A stretch of 64,000 bases of DNA, taken from Apodemus sylvaticus (lineage: Eukaryota > Chordata > Mammalia > Rodentia > Muridae). Location: assembly GCF_947179515.1 (NCBI RefSeq), contig NC_067480.1, positions 13,851,588-13,915,587 on the forward strand, read 5' to 3'. This document shows, one piece after another, positions 12,910 through 25,447 of this stretch. Positions within the stretch are counted from its first letter, which is position 1. The number at the start of each line of letters is the position of its first letter. The position numbers were made by a program, and so were the translations under genes. The notes beneath the pieces are model-generated. The model searched no databases and was not told the DNA's origin. It was given only the letters and a program-made list of their open reading frames with translations.

Positions 12910-15780
12910 ATACTATAATGGAAGCTAACATCATTCTATAGAACCATGCTAACTTTGCCTTGATTAATCAAACACTTTGAGTTAATTCTATGACTTCAAA
13001 TTCATAGACCTTTTGGTTCAATTTTTATACAGATTCCAAATTCAACTATATAATCATAAACCTTGCCTGCTCCAACCAACCAAAGTATATCCTTATGCAT
13101 AATATTTTATTATTTGTCTTCTAATTGCTATTTTCAACACCAGTTTTTCCCAGCATGCTTCTCGCTTTTGCTGTAATTGTAGCTCAGGATTCAACTTTTC
13201 TAGGATAATTTTTCTCCATCCTGAAATGACTGATCGAGCTAATTCTTTCTTCCTAGGACTGTAAAACAATGCCCAGTAAAGAAGAAAAGAACTACTTTTA
13301 TTTGATGAATTTGTTCTGCATATATTCTTATTGTCAACCTAAGGAGCCAATCCTTCCCCATTCAGTGTCCAGACTCTTCCTCTCATATATACATCAAGCT
13401 AAATAAAACTAAAAGCACTAAACTTATATTTGGCACTCTCCTGTGCTCTCCTACAGTGCTAGCATTCCTTGGAATCCTAATTTAATTAATTTTTAAAAAG
13501 GGGTGAAGGGTATGGAGTTGTTACAGTGCTTTATATGAAACATTGAGAAACATGTGGTATCCTCAAATATTTTATACCAAAGTATAAATTTTATACTTTA
13601 CAATCAATTCTATCCTTCAGCTCTAGTTATTAGAAGCTATATTATGAGCCCCAGCATTGACAACAAAATCTAGAAACATAACCGACATGTATTTCATACC
13701 TTGGCTAGCAATTGTTCTTTCACATTGAGAGCAAACTCTTTCACTGAGGTCTTGCAAATATCCACCCCATGGAGGATTACAGATCTTATAATAATATGCC
13801 ACTATTTGTTTAACTCTACAGCAAGAGGCAAGTGTCCTGAATGATGCTTAACTCTACCTTTGTTGCTTATCATATCTGTTCTGTATTCACTGTTGTAAAA
13901 TACAAAGTTGGAATTCAACAATAGATTTCTTAGTTTAGCTCCTTCCTTTATCCAAGTTACAATCTCCCTCAGAAGAGAATGTGATCACCTTCTACTGGGT
14001 TCTGTGCTTGTACACAACTGGATACTTCTCTCCAAAGGCACAGTGATGACTGTGAAATATATTTGTGTTTTAGCTTCCAAGGCACTGGTGATTGTCTGCT
14101 ATGATTTGCCAGCTCCTCAAAATCATTCTCGATATGTACATCTGAAAACTTAATTTTTCTCATAATCTATATCAAATATGAGGGATTTTTTTCTAGTGCA
14201 TTTTATCTTCTTGGGCTACATATTCTACTAAAGGTCATGGCCTTGGCTGCCTTGGCTTTGGCTGTGTAGCTGGTGCTGGAGCTATATCCAGTAGAGAAGA
14301 TGCAGGTTAATGAAACTTCTCGCCTTCCGAGCCAATAGAAATGTATAGTTCATAATGCAATAATATTTACAATATAAATATGTTTCTGATTTTGCAGCAA
14401 TAAACAGGTGTCAAGTTAGATTTATTTCTAAGAATTTCCAGAAATTAATATCTTCTGTTTAAATATTATTTATTGTGTATCTTAGCCTTGTTGTTAGCAC
14501 TCTTTGTAGGTTTGAGGCATCATGGACTAACTCCATTCCTTTCAGCATGTCTGTTGTTCATGTCCTTGTTCCGCTTGTGACACTGATAGGAATAATAAGT
14601 CCTTTTATTTTTAAGTGTTCTTTTTTTATCTCATTTAATAGAGACAAATTCTCAGAATCTGTCATTTCAATTTTGTGAAATTTCTTCTATGAGTTTTTAT
14701 ATATAAATTAAAGCAATGTTATTAATTCAAAACTAAATATTTAAGTAATCCACTGTTTTTAAAAGGAAGATTGTAAGTTTTCAGCATGCTTTTCAAAAGA
14801 AAAAAAAAGATGCCAAATACCATTGAATATACTGCAACTGAATAACACTTCACATGGCACATATAAATTTCTATCTAAATTTAATTATCAGGACAAACCA
14901 TCTTAAAAATTAATCTACTATGCCATTAGAAATATCCTTGGCATTTGTACATAGAGTAGGTTTATTTTCTAAATGAGTAATTTCAGATAAGTAAGATCCA
15001 ATCCAAAGGATATATGCATTCAGAAAATATTATCTGTCTTAGTCTTTTAGCTAGATCAGTCTTTCCAGACAATGGTGAAAAAGTTACTATAGCCAGCAAA
15101 ATTAACTCAGCCAAATTAAAGAACACTGCTAAGAAACTTGGGATTGACATTCTTACAAAACAAAACCTTGGTAGAGAGAGTTATAAATATGTTCATATGC
15201 CTTAGATGTTAACTGTGCTTAGCAGGCAAAGTTTACTCAAGGACTCCCAAGGTGAGGCAGAGATCCTTCATTGTCGGTGAAAGGTACCTAAAATAGATGC
15301 CACGGCTCAAATCCACCTGAGATGAAAGAGGAAAATTACACTGCAGTAGAGAAATGAGGATCTCAAGCAAAATGCGGACACCTCATTGATCCTATAGGTC
15401 AGTAGCATCTATTTAAGTCCCTACCATCTGAGGCCTGGATTCCTCAGGTTTCTAAAGCAGCATCCGATTCTTTCCCTGCCACTTGTACTGTGACTCTTTT
15501 CTCTCTCTAATTAATTTTACACACAATCTCTGGATTAATCTCTTCCAGGTCCTTTCTTTAGACTAATGTTCAAAAATCTACAATAGCTGTGCTTTGAAGA
15601 AGATTTAATCTCTTTCTTTCAAATACTCTGCAAAGTTTCTGTCTCTCCTGCCGGACAGTTTCTCACTACTTGAAAATATGGGCCTTCTTTGAAACTAAAC
15701 TGTTGTGGTATTCTTGGTGCAACAAGTCTTTGGCAATCATGATAACACTGCTCAAGTTTGATTTCTCCCTTAGAGTATGG
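12910..15780. other. Long AT-rich stretch without recognised genes or repeats
   Basis: Open frames here are at most 81 codons and show no domain. A GC-richer patch at 14,225-14,330 contains a CCTTGGCTGCCTTGGCTTTGGCTG internal repetition. I could not match it to any gene. Confidence 0.4.
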
Positions 15781-15785
15781 TTACT

Positions 15786-15812
15786 ATTATTATTATTATT
15801 ATTATTATTATT
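15786..15812. repeat. (ATT)n microsatellite
   Basis: Nine ATT units. Confidence 0.95.
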
Positions 15813-16044
15813 GATGCTAGTTTAAATTTGGATTCATGGAGAGTATATGAGTTGTGGTTCCTTACCCTGACATACAGAGTTCTGTTTACTATAATTAATT
15901 CTCAACTTAAGAAGCTATTGTTTTCATCATGATCACTCAATTTCACTGAGATTTAAATCATCAATGGGATAGCTCTGTGAAACGATATATCACATTTCCA
16001 TACCTATGTGTTTTATAATGACTAGAAATGAGATAAGTGGATTA

Positions 16045-17978
16045 TTTATTTATAAGATACATTATTTATTTAGATTTCAAATGTTATCCCCTTTGCAAGT
16101 CCCCCCTAACCAGAAACCACCTATTCAATCCCTCCACCTATTTCTATGAAGATATTCCCTCACCAATCTACCTACTACTGCATCCCCACCCTCAAATTCC
16201 CCTACACTGAGGCATGAAGCCTTTACAGGACTAAGGGACTTTTCTCCCATTGATGCCCAACAAGGCCGTCCTCTGCTGCATATATGGCTGGAGCCATGGG
16301 TCCTTCCCTAGGTACTCCTTGGTTGGTGGTTTAGTCCCGGGAGCTCCGGGTGGTTGATATTTTTGTTCTTCCTATGTGGCTGTAAAACCCTTGAGCTCTT
16401 TCAGACCTTTATCTAACTCCACAATTGGGAACCACATTATCAGTTCAATGGTTGGCTGTGAGCACCTGCCTGTCAGGCTCTGGCAGAGCCTCTCAGGAGA
16501 TAGCTATATCAGACTCCTGTCAGCATGTACTTCTGGGAATCCACAATATTGTCTGCAATTAGTGACTGTATATGGGATGGATCCCCATGTAGGGCAGTCT
16601 CTGGATGGCGTTTCCTTCAGTTTCTGCTCCACATTTTGTCTCTGTATCTACTCCCATGGGTATTTTACTACCCCTTCTAAGAAGATCATAAGCACCCACA
16701 CTTTGAACTCCCTTCTTTTTTAGCTTCATGTGGTCTGTAAATTGTATTTTGGGTATTCTGAGCTTTGGGGCTGATATACACTTATTAGTGAGTATATACC
16801 ATGTGTGTTCTTTTGTGATTGTGTTACCTCACTCAGGATGATATTTTCTAGTTCCAACCATTTGCCTAAGAATTTCATAAAGTCAATTTTTTTAATAGTT
16901 AAGTAGTACTCCAGTGTGTAAACGTATCACATTTTCTGAATCCATTCCTCTGATGAAGGACATCTGGGTTCTTTCTTCTGTCTATTATAAATAAGGCTGC
17001 TATGAACATAGTGGATCATGCATCCTTGTTATATGTTGGAGCATCTTTTTGGCATACGCCCAGGAGTAGAGTAGTATATCTGGGTTCTTAGGTAATACTG
17101 TGTCCAATTTTCTGAGGAACCGCCAGACTGATTTCCAGAGTAGTTATACCAGCTTGTAATCCTACTAGCAATGGAGGAGTGTTTCTCTTTCTCTACATTC
17201 CTGGCAGCATCTGCTGTCACCTGAGATTTTTTATGTTAGCCATTCTGACTGGTATGAGGTAGAATCTCAGGATGGTTTGATTTGCATTTGCCTGATAGCT
17301 AAGGATCTTGAGCATCTCTTTAGGTGCTTTTCTACCATTCAAGTTTTGTCAGTTGAGAAATTTTTGTTTAGGTCTGTGCTCCGTTTTTTTTAATAGGGTT
17401 GTTTGTCTGGAGTCTAATTCCTTGAGTTCATTTTATGTATTAGATATTTGCCCTCTATTTGTTGTAACATTGGTCAAGATCTTTGCCCAATCTGTTTGTT
17501 GCCATTTGTCCTATTGACAGTGTCCATTGTTTTATAGAAGCTTAGCAATTTTATGAGGTCCCATTTGTCAGTTCCTAGAGCATAAGCCATTGGTGTTCTG
17601 TTTAGGAACTTTTCCCCTGTGCCCATATATTTGAGGCTCTTCCTCACTTCTATTAGTTCAGTGTATCTGCTTTTTTGTGGTGGTCCTTGATCTACCTGGA
17701 CTTTAGTTTTTGCATATTGTTAAGAATGGATTGATTTGCATTCTTTTACATGCTAACCACCAGTTGAACCAGCATCAATTGTTGAAAATGCTGTCTTTTT
17801 TGCACTGGATGGTTTCAGCTCCTTTGTCAAAGGTTATGTGGCCATATGTGTATAGTTTTACTTCTGGGTCTCCATTTCTATTCCATTGACCTTTCTGCCT
17901 GTCATTGTACCAATACGTACCAATACCATGCAGTTTTTATCACTATTTCTCTATAGTATAGCTTAAGGTCTGGGATGT
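16045..17978 (-). mobile_element. 5'-truncated L1, antisense (3' UTR plus ORF2 C-terminus)
   Basis: Read on the minus strand this is about 1.9 kb of rodent L1. It covers the ORF2 region after the RT core, the cysteine-rich C-terminus (complement of the LHCWW and CGER context near 17,150-17,210), the ORF2 end, then the whole 3' UTR to an A-rich end at about 16,050. ORF2 is broken into short frames by stops and indels, so it is a dead copy. Homology ends near 17,978, followed by AT-rich sequence. A convincing TSD was not found. Confidence 0.9.
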
Positions 17979-17984
17979 ATTATT

Positions 17985-19120
17985 TTTATTACATATAGAA
18001 TAATAATTAAGAATAAGTGATGTTAATAATGAAAAGAATTGTTTAGTTTTTAGTTAGATTAATCTAATGTGCTTAAAATAATATAAAATTGTATTCTCTA
18101 GAATTTTATACTAAAATTCTAGATACAGAGTGTGAAATCTAGGATTCTATGTATATAGTGCCGTAGAGTAAAATCCATCCTTACAGTGTGGTAGGAAGTC
18201 CCAAATACTCAAAATACTCTAAAATTATGGCATTTCACATATACATCTATGTCTTAGCAACATCTTCTGCAGTTCACAAAAACTCAAAGCATATTTTACT
18301 AATGGCTTATACTAATTTTTGTTAATTTAACAGGCTCTGCTTCTAGTACAGTAGCATCAAAATAAAAGTTGGATGAATTTAAACCATAGCAGGTAATAAA
18401 AGCAATAATGTAAAGTGGCCCTGAATTTAAGTCTTGAAATGCACTATGAGAACTCTAGATTAGTTTTAATAGGCTTAGGCTGGGGCCTTTCTGTATTATG
18501 TGAAAATATCATTTAATCTTACTTTGGAAATATCTATTCAGCAAATTAATAATAAAAACATTGACTTTTTTTATTCATCACAAAATATTTTTGAGATACT
18601 AATGCAATAGAAACCTAGATGACTGAAAGATGTGTCAACTATGACTTTTGTGTGATATTGTCGAGCATTTGTCAATCATATAAAATAATGGGTTTCATGG
18701 TGATGTCTTTATACAGGTAGAGGACTCATGTAGCCATTCTGGCACTCCTTCCTCTCCAAAGTTACTCCACAGCCTTCTCTAAAGTTCCATATTCCATAAA
18801 TCCCTCTGTTATTTTAGTATCCTCTTGTTTATATTTTGAAATTCTATTTACTGAATAAAATAGTTTTGTCCCATTTTCTGCAACAAAAACAATTCCATTC
18901 TCTCTTATTGAATGAAACTCCATTTTGTATACATGCCATATTTCCTAATTTGTTCATGCAGTGATGCTTGCCTAGGCCAATTCAATAACATGATTACAGT
19001 GAAAACCAACACAACAAATATTTATATGTGGGCATTTCCATAGTAAATTATCATTGGGTCTTTGGTTATATGTAATCATGATTTCGATTATAACTCTCTC
19101 TAGAAATTTTCAGTACCCTC
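17985..19120. other. AT-rich sequence, no gene recognised
   Basis: No repeat or coding feature is recognised between the L1 and the following hAT-like repeat. Confidence 0.4.
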
Positions 19121-19129
19121 CTCTCATGA

Positions 19130-19500
19130 CCAGTTTTACGTCAACTTGACACAATCTAGAATTGGTTGGAAAGAGAGTACCTCAATTGAGAAAATGCTCT
19201 CACCAAAATGTCCCATGGGTGATAATAAGGACCATTTCATTGACTGATGACTGATGACTGATGAGAGAGAGAGATCAGTTCACTCTAGGCAGTTCCATTG
19301 CTGCATTAGTGCTCCTGGGTGCTATGAGAAAGCAGACACATAATTCTTCCATGGCTTCTGTTACAGTTCCTGCCTACAGGTTCCCATCTGGAGTTTCTAA
19401 TTGAATACTCCCAGTGATGAAGTGTAAGCATTGAATTCTGAGCAGAAATAAACACTCTCTCCACCACGTTATATTTGGTGAGTATTTCATTACAATGGTG
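19130..19500 (-). mobile_element. Rodent interspersed repeat, hAT-like (URR1-type), opposite orientation
   Basis: It opens with the near-palindromic ACGTCAACTTGACACAATCT and continues with CTCAATTGAGAAAATGC. It ends with a GAGCAGAAATAAACACTCTC context and ATTTCATTACA. It is the reverse orientation of the family at 5818 and 28,405. A small GACT/GATGA tandem (19,239-19,262) lies inside. It has no coding capacity. Confidence 0.55.
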
Positions 19501-20600
19501 GAAAAATCTGGCTAAACAGAAATTGGTAGCACATCATGGTTTATTGGTGTGAGCACCCTAAGTACATTTTGGGGGATGATTTTGAAGGAATTTGGAAATT
19601 TTTCTTGGGAAAGTTCAATGAACTGCTTTGGGGTTTGATGATAAGAATACTAAGAAAAGATGCTTACAATGGATGCCTGACATTGTATACTTCAGAATGT
19701 ATCAGGAACACTATCAAAGCCACTTCTGTAATATTTTGAATTAAATATTCATTGTTTGAGTTAAATTGTGTTGAGAAATCAACTGCAATTAAAAAGATAC
19801 CAGCTTCAAGGAAGACAAATGTTCTGAGAAGTATTTCCTCGGGGTCAGTATACAAAAGCTGTGCTCCAGACAGATCATAGCCACCCCGTCTTTTGGGAGA
19901 CAAACTTAAAGCTATGCAAGTATCATAGGTGGTATTTATTTTGAGGCATGGAGAGAACAAGTCAATGGCTGAAGCTTGGAGCTGTAAGAAGCTGTGAGGA
20001 GCCCTGGGTGAAGGTTCAGCCTCAGTTGTAGTAAAAGCCCAGCAGGGTAATGGAGAGAAGTTGGGGCTTGATACCATTTGGCAGGACTAGAGTTCCTGTA
20101 AAGACCCAGGAAAGGGGCATGGTGATGGGGCACCACAAAAGCAGTGGATACCCCAGCATTTGGTCCTGCCAGGATGAGAACATGACTGTCAAGGCCAGCA
20201 GCTGCTATGGAGTTGTGCCAGCCTTTTCCTATGCGACAATCTAGGGTGTATGCTGCAGATCATAGAGCCAGAGAAGTGCCCTAGGCCCTTCAGACAACCA
20301 GGCATCATGAGTGGTCTCCATATATCAAGCACCAAACTCTATACCATTCAACATCATTTTTGCTTTGATTAATCATGACTGTATTATATAGTTCTTTAGG
20401 AGTGCGAAAGTATTTAACTTCCACCTCTAATTCTCAGGGACCCATATTTAAGATGCTTTGGAATTTTAGATGGACTTGAATATTTTAGAATTTCTTCGGT
20501 TAGTTTAGAGAAATGTAACTTTGGGGGACACTTTAGATGTTTCAAAGAGATTGAGCTTTGAAACTGTTTAGAATTTCAAACACTATGGAACATTTTGAAA
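19501..20600. repeat. Possible unnamed rodent dispersed repeat adjoining the hAT-like element
   Basis: The stretch 19,740-20,330 is GC-richer than its flanks and resembles a dispersed rodent sequence I cannot name. A 137-codon minus-strand open frame (19,664-20,077) crosses it but shows no domain. It might be an old retrocopy or retroelement interior. No firm call is possible. Confidence 0.3.
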
Positions 20601-20878
20601 TTTGGAAAAGATCATTTTTTTTTATTTTTTTTTATTCGATATAATTTATTTACATTTCAAGTGATTTCCCCTTTTCTAGCCCCCCCCCCCCACTCTCCGA
20701 AAGTCCCGTAAGCCCCCTTCTCTTCCCCTGTCCTCCCTCCCACCCCTTCCCAGTTCCCCGTTCTGGTTTTGCCGAATACTGTTTGACTGAGTCTTTCCAG
20801 AACCAGGGACCACTCCTCCTTTCTTCTTGTATCTCATTTGATGTGTGGATTATGTTTTGGGTATTCCAGTTTTCTAGG

Positions 20879-21259
20879 TTAATAACCACTTATTAGTGAG
20901 TGCATACCATGATTCACCTTTTGAGTCTGGGTTACTTCACTTAGTATGATGTTCTCTAGCTCCATCCATTTGCCTAAGCATTTCATGAATTCATTGTTTC
21001 TAATGGCTGAATAGTACTCCATTGTGTATATATACCACATTTTTTGCATCCACTCTTCTGTTGAGGGATACCTGGGTTCTTTCCAGCATCTGGCAATTAT
21101 AAATAGGGCTGCTATGAACATAGTAGAGCATGTATCCTTATTACATGGTGGGGAATCCTCTGGGTATATGCCCAGGAGTGGTATAGCAGGATCTTCTGAA
21201 AGTGAGGTGCCCAGTTTTCGGAGGAACCGCCAGACTGATTTCCAGAGTGGTTGTACCAA
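20879..21259 (-). pseudogene. L1 ORF2 extreme C-terminus, shifted frame
   Basis: The translation reads MVQPLWKSVWRFLRKLGTSL and ends in HSLISGY followed by a stop, the usual C-terminal end of rodent ORF2p. It is in a different frame from the 21,475-22,260 segment, so at least one indel separates them. The cysteine-rich motif just upstream is also out of frame. Confidence 0.88.
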
Positions 21260-21474
21260 TTTGCAACCCCACCATCAGTGGAGGAGTGTTCCTCTTTCTC
21301 CACACCCTCTCCAACACCTGCTGACACCTGAATTTTTAATCTTAGCCATTCTGACTGGTGTAAGATGAAATCTTAGGGTTGTTTTGATTTGCATTTCCCT
21401 AATGACTAATGAAGTTGAGCATTTTTTAAGATGCTTCTCTGCCATCCGAAGTTGTTCAGGTGAGAATTCTTTGT

Positions 21475-22260
21475 TTAACTCTGTACCCCATTTTTAATAG
21501 GGTTGTTCGGTTTTCTGGAGTCTAACTTCTTGAGTTCTTTATATATATTGGATATTAGCCCTCTATCTGATGTAGGATTGGTGAAGATCTTTTCCCAATT
21601 TGTTGGTTGCCGATCTGTCCTCTTGATGGTGTCCTTTGCCTTACAGAAACTCTGTAACCTTATGAGGTCCCAATTGTCAATTCTTGCTCTTAGAGCATAC
21701 GCTATTGGTGTTCTGTTCAGAAACTTTCTCCCTGTACCGATGTCCTCAAGGGTCTTCCCCAGTTTCTTTTCTATTAGCTTCAGAGTGTCTGGCTTTATGT
21801 GGAGGTCCTTGATCCATTTGGATTTGAGCTTAGTACAAGGAGACAAGGATGGATCAATTCGCATTCTTCTGCATGCTGACCTCCAGTTGAACCAGCACCA
21901 TTTGTTGAAAAGGCTATCTTTTTTCCATTGGATGTTTTCAGCCTCTTTGTCGAGGATCAAGTGGCCATAGGTGTGTGGGTTCATTTCTGGATCTTCAATC
22001 CTGTTCCATTGATCCTCCTGCCTGTCACTGTACCAATACCATGCAATTTTTAACACTATTGCTCTGTAGTATTGCTTGAGGTCAGGGATACTGATTCCCC
22101 CAGATTTTCTTTTGTTGCTGAGAATAATTTTAGCTATCCTGGGTTTTTTGTTGTTCCAGATGAATTTGATAATTGCTCTTTCTAACTCTGTGAAGAATTG
22201 AGTTGGGATTTTGATGGGTATTGCATTGAATCTGTATATTGCTTTTGGCAAAATGGCCAT
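21475..22260 (-). pseudogene. L1 ORF2 C-terminal fragment, open over 261 codons
   Basis: The translation begins MAILPKAIYRFNAIPIKIPT and contains WRSACRRMRIDPSLSP and HIKPDTLKLIEKKLGKTLED. It corresponds to the region downstream of the RT core in L1 ORF2 (compare 58,211-59,010 in the full-length copy). It ends at a stop in KNGVQS, and the remaining C-terminus continues in another frame at 20,879-21,259. It lacks the endonuclease and the RT catalytic core, so it encodes no active enzyme. Confidence 0.9.
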
Positions 22261-22571
22261 TTTAACTATATTGATTCTACCGATCCATGAGCATGGGAGG
22301 TTTTCTCATTTTTTGAGGTCTTCTTCCATTTCCTTCTTCAGAGTCTTGAAGTTCTTGTCATACAGATCTTTCACATGTTTGGTAAGAGTCACCCCAAGAT
22401 ACTTTATGCTGTTTGTGGCTATTGTGAAAAGATCATATTTTGATTATTAAATTTCACATACTATTCTTGCAGTCAAATAAGAATACAAAGATTATAAATG
22501 AATAGTGATGCGTATATGTATCATGTATACAAGAGGTCAGTTCTGCTGGCTACTTTCTTTTGTATTTTAAT

Positions 22572-22890
22572 ACTATTAATCTTTCCATTTGTTTACATCT
22601 CAAATGATATCCCACTTCTTGGTTACCTATCCACAAATTCCCTATTCCACCTCTGGCCCCTTCCCCACACACTTCCCTTTGCTTCTATGAGGGTGCTCCC
22701 TCACCCACCCATCCTCTCTTGACCCACCCCTCCAGCACCCCCTTACATTGGGGCATCAAACCTCCACAGGACCGAGACTACCCTCCCATTGATGTCAGAC
22801 ACACAATTATTTGCTACATATGTGTGTGTTGCCATGGCTCCATCCCTGTACACTCCTTGGTTAGTGGGCCAATCCCTGAGAACTCTGGGG
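22572..22890 (-). mobile_element. L1 3' UTR fragment, antisense
   Basis: Complement of the L1 3' UTR, beginning at TTTACATCTCAAATGATATC and ending near CCTGAGAACTCTGGGG. It is truncated to about 320 bp and abuts another repeat on the right. Confidence 0.85.
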
Positions 22891-22904
22891 GATCCGGCCT
22901 TCTG

Positions 22905-23050
22905 CTGGCTAATTTTACATCAGCATAGCACTATGGATTAAAGGACCTCAACAGAGAAGTTGCCTCTACCAGATTGTCCTGTGAGCAAACCTGTGGTAAT
23001 TTTTTTTTAACTAAAGATTGATGTGGGAGGGTACTGATTATTTTGGGCAT
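22905..23050 (-). mobile_element. hAT-like (URR1-type) repeat fragment
   Basis: It contains CTGGCTAATTTTACATCAGC and later CTAAAGATTGATGTGGGAGG, matching the internal order of the family at 19,130 in the same orientation. It directly follows the L1 fragment, so the L1 probably landed in or beside this older repeat. Confidence 0.5.
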
Positions 23051-23106
23051 GTGAGTTCATAACAAATTTCTCTGTTCTGAGGCCTACTTATTTACTCTGA
23101 TAATTC

Positions 23107-23158
23107 TCTTTGTTTCTTTGTTTCTTTGTTTGTTTCTTTGTTTGTTTCTTTGTTTGTT

Positions 23159-23199
<41 letters not shown>

Positions 23200-23265
23200 T
23201 TCCTTCCTTCCTTCCTTCCTTCCTTCCTTCCTTCCTTCCTTCCTTCCTTCCTTCCTTCCTTCCTT
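23107..23265. repeat. Compound (TTTG/TTTC)n-(TTCC)n microsatellite
   Basis: Three consecutive blocks: GTTT/CTTT mixed units, then TTTC units from about 23,157, then TTCC units from about 23,201. Open frames on both strands here are repeat translations. Confidence 0.96.
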
Positions 23266-23510
23266 TCATTTATACAGAAACTTTTTAACTGCACTCAATT
23301 TCACTGGTCAATTCTTACTAAATTTTCTTGTACTAGTAATGTTCTATTCCTATAATTATCACCCATGCTCCCATTCCTAAGTGTTTTACATATGTAGTTT
23401 ACAAACTCCAAATGGACTCTGATTATATTTTTATATACCATAGGATATAAGTATCCAGGCCCATTCACACACATGTGAGTTTGTCCCAGAATCCTTGCTA
23501 GGAGTATGGT

Positions 23511-23512
<2 letters not shown>

Positions 23513-23558
<46 letters not shown>
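23513..23558. repeat. (AT)n microsatellite
   Basis: Perfect TA run of about 45 bp, continuing into imperfect TATA-rich sequence to about 23,650. Confidence 0.95.
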
Positions 23559-23563
<5 letters not shown>

Positions 23564-23651
23564 CATATGTATATAGACTATATAATTACATATATATGTA
23601 ATATAGACTATATAATCTATATAATAGTATAAATATATGTACATATATTTT

Positions 23652-23811
23652 CCTTTCTGTTTTTTGATTTGTTTTGTTTTTTGTTTTTTGAGACAGGGTT
23701 TCTCTGTAGCCCTAGCTGTCCTGGAACTCATTCTGTAGACCAGGCTGGCCTTGAACTCTGCCTCTGCCTCCCAAGTGCTGAGATTAAAGGCGTGCGCCAC
23801 CACTGCCTGGC
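23652..23811 (-). mobile_element. B1 SINE, antisense
   Basis: The body at 23,689-23,811 is the complement of a B1 element. It runs from TTTTTTGAGACAGGGTTTCT to GCGTGCGCCACCACTGCCTG, preceded by a T-rich complement of the A tail (23,652-23,688). It is full length (about 123 bp) and little diverged. B1 derives from 7SL RNA and would carry a Pol III promoter on the minus strand. It sits within a TA-rich tract. Confidence 0.95.
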
Positions 23812-24009
23812 ATATACATATATATTTTAAGAAGCAGTAGGGACAAAGAACTTTTTCATGAAAACATTCACAGCATGTACTATTCCCTTAATCTTTTGTT
23901 TACCTCCACTCAGGTAAAAAGTAGATTCTTGACTATGCCACAGAAAAGAATTTTGTGACAACGCAGGAAGGAGTAGAGGTAGAATATAGTAAAACTTATA
24001 TTTGTGTGT

Positions 24010-24113
24010 TTCTCTCTCCCTCTCCCTCTCCCTCTCCCTCTCCCTCTCCCTCTCCCTCTCCCTCTCCCTCTCCCTCTCCCTCTCTCCCCCCCTCTCTCTC
24101 TCTCTTTCTGTGT
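24010..24113. repeat. (CCCTCT)n microsatellite
   Basis: Fourteen or so CCCTCT hexamers followed by CT and TG runs. The complement encodes a spurious Glu/Gly repeat. Confidence 0.96.
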
Positions 24114-24129
24114 GTGTGTGTGTGTTTGT

Positions 24130-25440
24130 GCATGTACTCTTGTCTGTTCATATATGTGTGTTCCATGTATAGAGGTAACAGAACGACCATTAGGACTAGG
24201 TTCTCTCCATCATCTTGTGAGCTCTGTAGATCTCACTCAGGTTATGACATATGGCAGCAAACGCTTTCAATCACTGAGATGTCTGAATTGTGTCAGATGG
24301 CTTTCTTTTTTGATTTATGTATTAATTTGTGAAACATTGACACGAATTCATCTTTAAATAGTTGTCAGAGTTCTACATAGAATGCACTCGATCCTGAGCT
24401 CTACTTCCTTGAGAAACGTCAATGACTCTGACATTTTCATTCTGGTTTCATAGCTGTTCGTTTTATTAGTTTGTTTTCTCTTGTATTCTTTTGATTCATC
24501 TTGAGTATATCACATGTATCAAAATTTAACCATTATTTTACATGGATTATCCCATTTATCACAATGTAAATAACTTTCCCTAAGCAGCTAAATTTCTAGC
24601 ATCAAAAAAGCAGGCTGAGATAATAAGATTAGATTCCTAAATTACAACCTTGTATCCTATATAATACCTTCATAATCTGCTAAACTCAGAGATTCCTTCC
24701 TTCCAAGTCCATAGGACAGTATTTCTTCTGTTCTCATGTTGTTATTGAATTTTCCATCTCACTGAGTGTAGACGGCATTATTAAAGAATGTGTTTCACTT
24801 GAAATCTGTCTCAAAGCCTATCTTTATGATCCTGGAAAGAATCTTTATTATTTAAAACATATTAGTTTGGCTAATGGCTGGTCAGTGTTGTTTACCTTTA
24901 TAGAGAAGTAGTCCTTTGTTTCATTAATCTTTCACACTGTCCTTTTGGATATCATTTAATAATTTCAGTTCTGATCTATATTATTTTTCCTTTGTACTAC
25001 TATTGCTTTTCATCTTTCTTATACTCTTCTGCAAAGAAATATATAGTTTTTCTATTTCCTTGCTGTTATATGTAACTTAACTCTCCTCTCTTATAGCATT
25101 TAATAAGCTTTCTTTTAAGTACAGTACCATGAATAGTCACGTTTCCAGTTATATCTGATTTTCTAGATATTTCCAGAATGTTTATGCCCAAGTATATTCC
25201 CAGTTGGTAATTTTTCCCTCTAATTTCACTGAAGATATTTTCTATACTTTAGTCTTTATCTCAGATTCTTCCTCTATGAAAGAGCAATAGATTTTTAACA
25301 CTTCAATGTATCACAGGGATCTTGAAAACATGAAAAGTTTCGCATTTTATTTTTCTGTATTTCTTCAATGTTATTATTCCAGTTCTGATACATTTCTTCT
25401 GCTTGGTGTAGTCTACTCATGTTTTCCATTGAACTTTGCA
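24130..25440. other. AT-rich sequence, no gene recognised
   Basis: No repeat family or open frame of note is recognised over this 1.3 kb. Confidence 0.4.
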
Positions 25441-25447
25441 TTTGGTT

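Larger units (their letters stand above)
20616..22425 (-). mobile_element. 5'-truncated L1, antisense, with 11-bp TSD
   Basis: The copy runs on the minus strand. It starts within ORF2 near the TIATNSIKYLGVTLT region, continues through the C-terminus and 3' UTR, and ends in a T-rich complement of the poly(A) tail at 20,616. The direct repeat GAAAAGATCAT flanks it exactly at 20,605-20,615 and 22,426-22,436. The intact TSD and long open ORF2 segments mark this as one of the younger L1 insertions in the window. A run of 11 C at 20,681-20,691 lies in the 3' UTR complement. Confidence 0.95.

Noticed and set aside
23084..23380. Open frames on both strands rich in Lys/Glu/Arg or Phe/Leu/Ser
   Set aside because: They are translations of the TTTC/TTCC microsatellite and have no flanking coding sequence.
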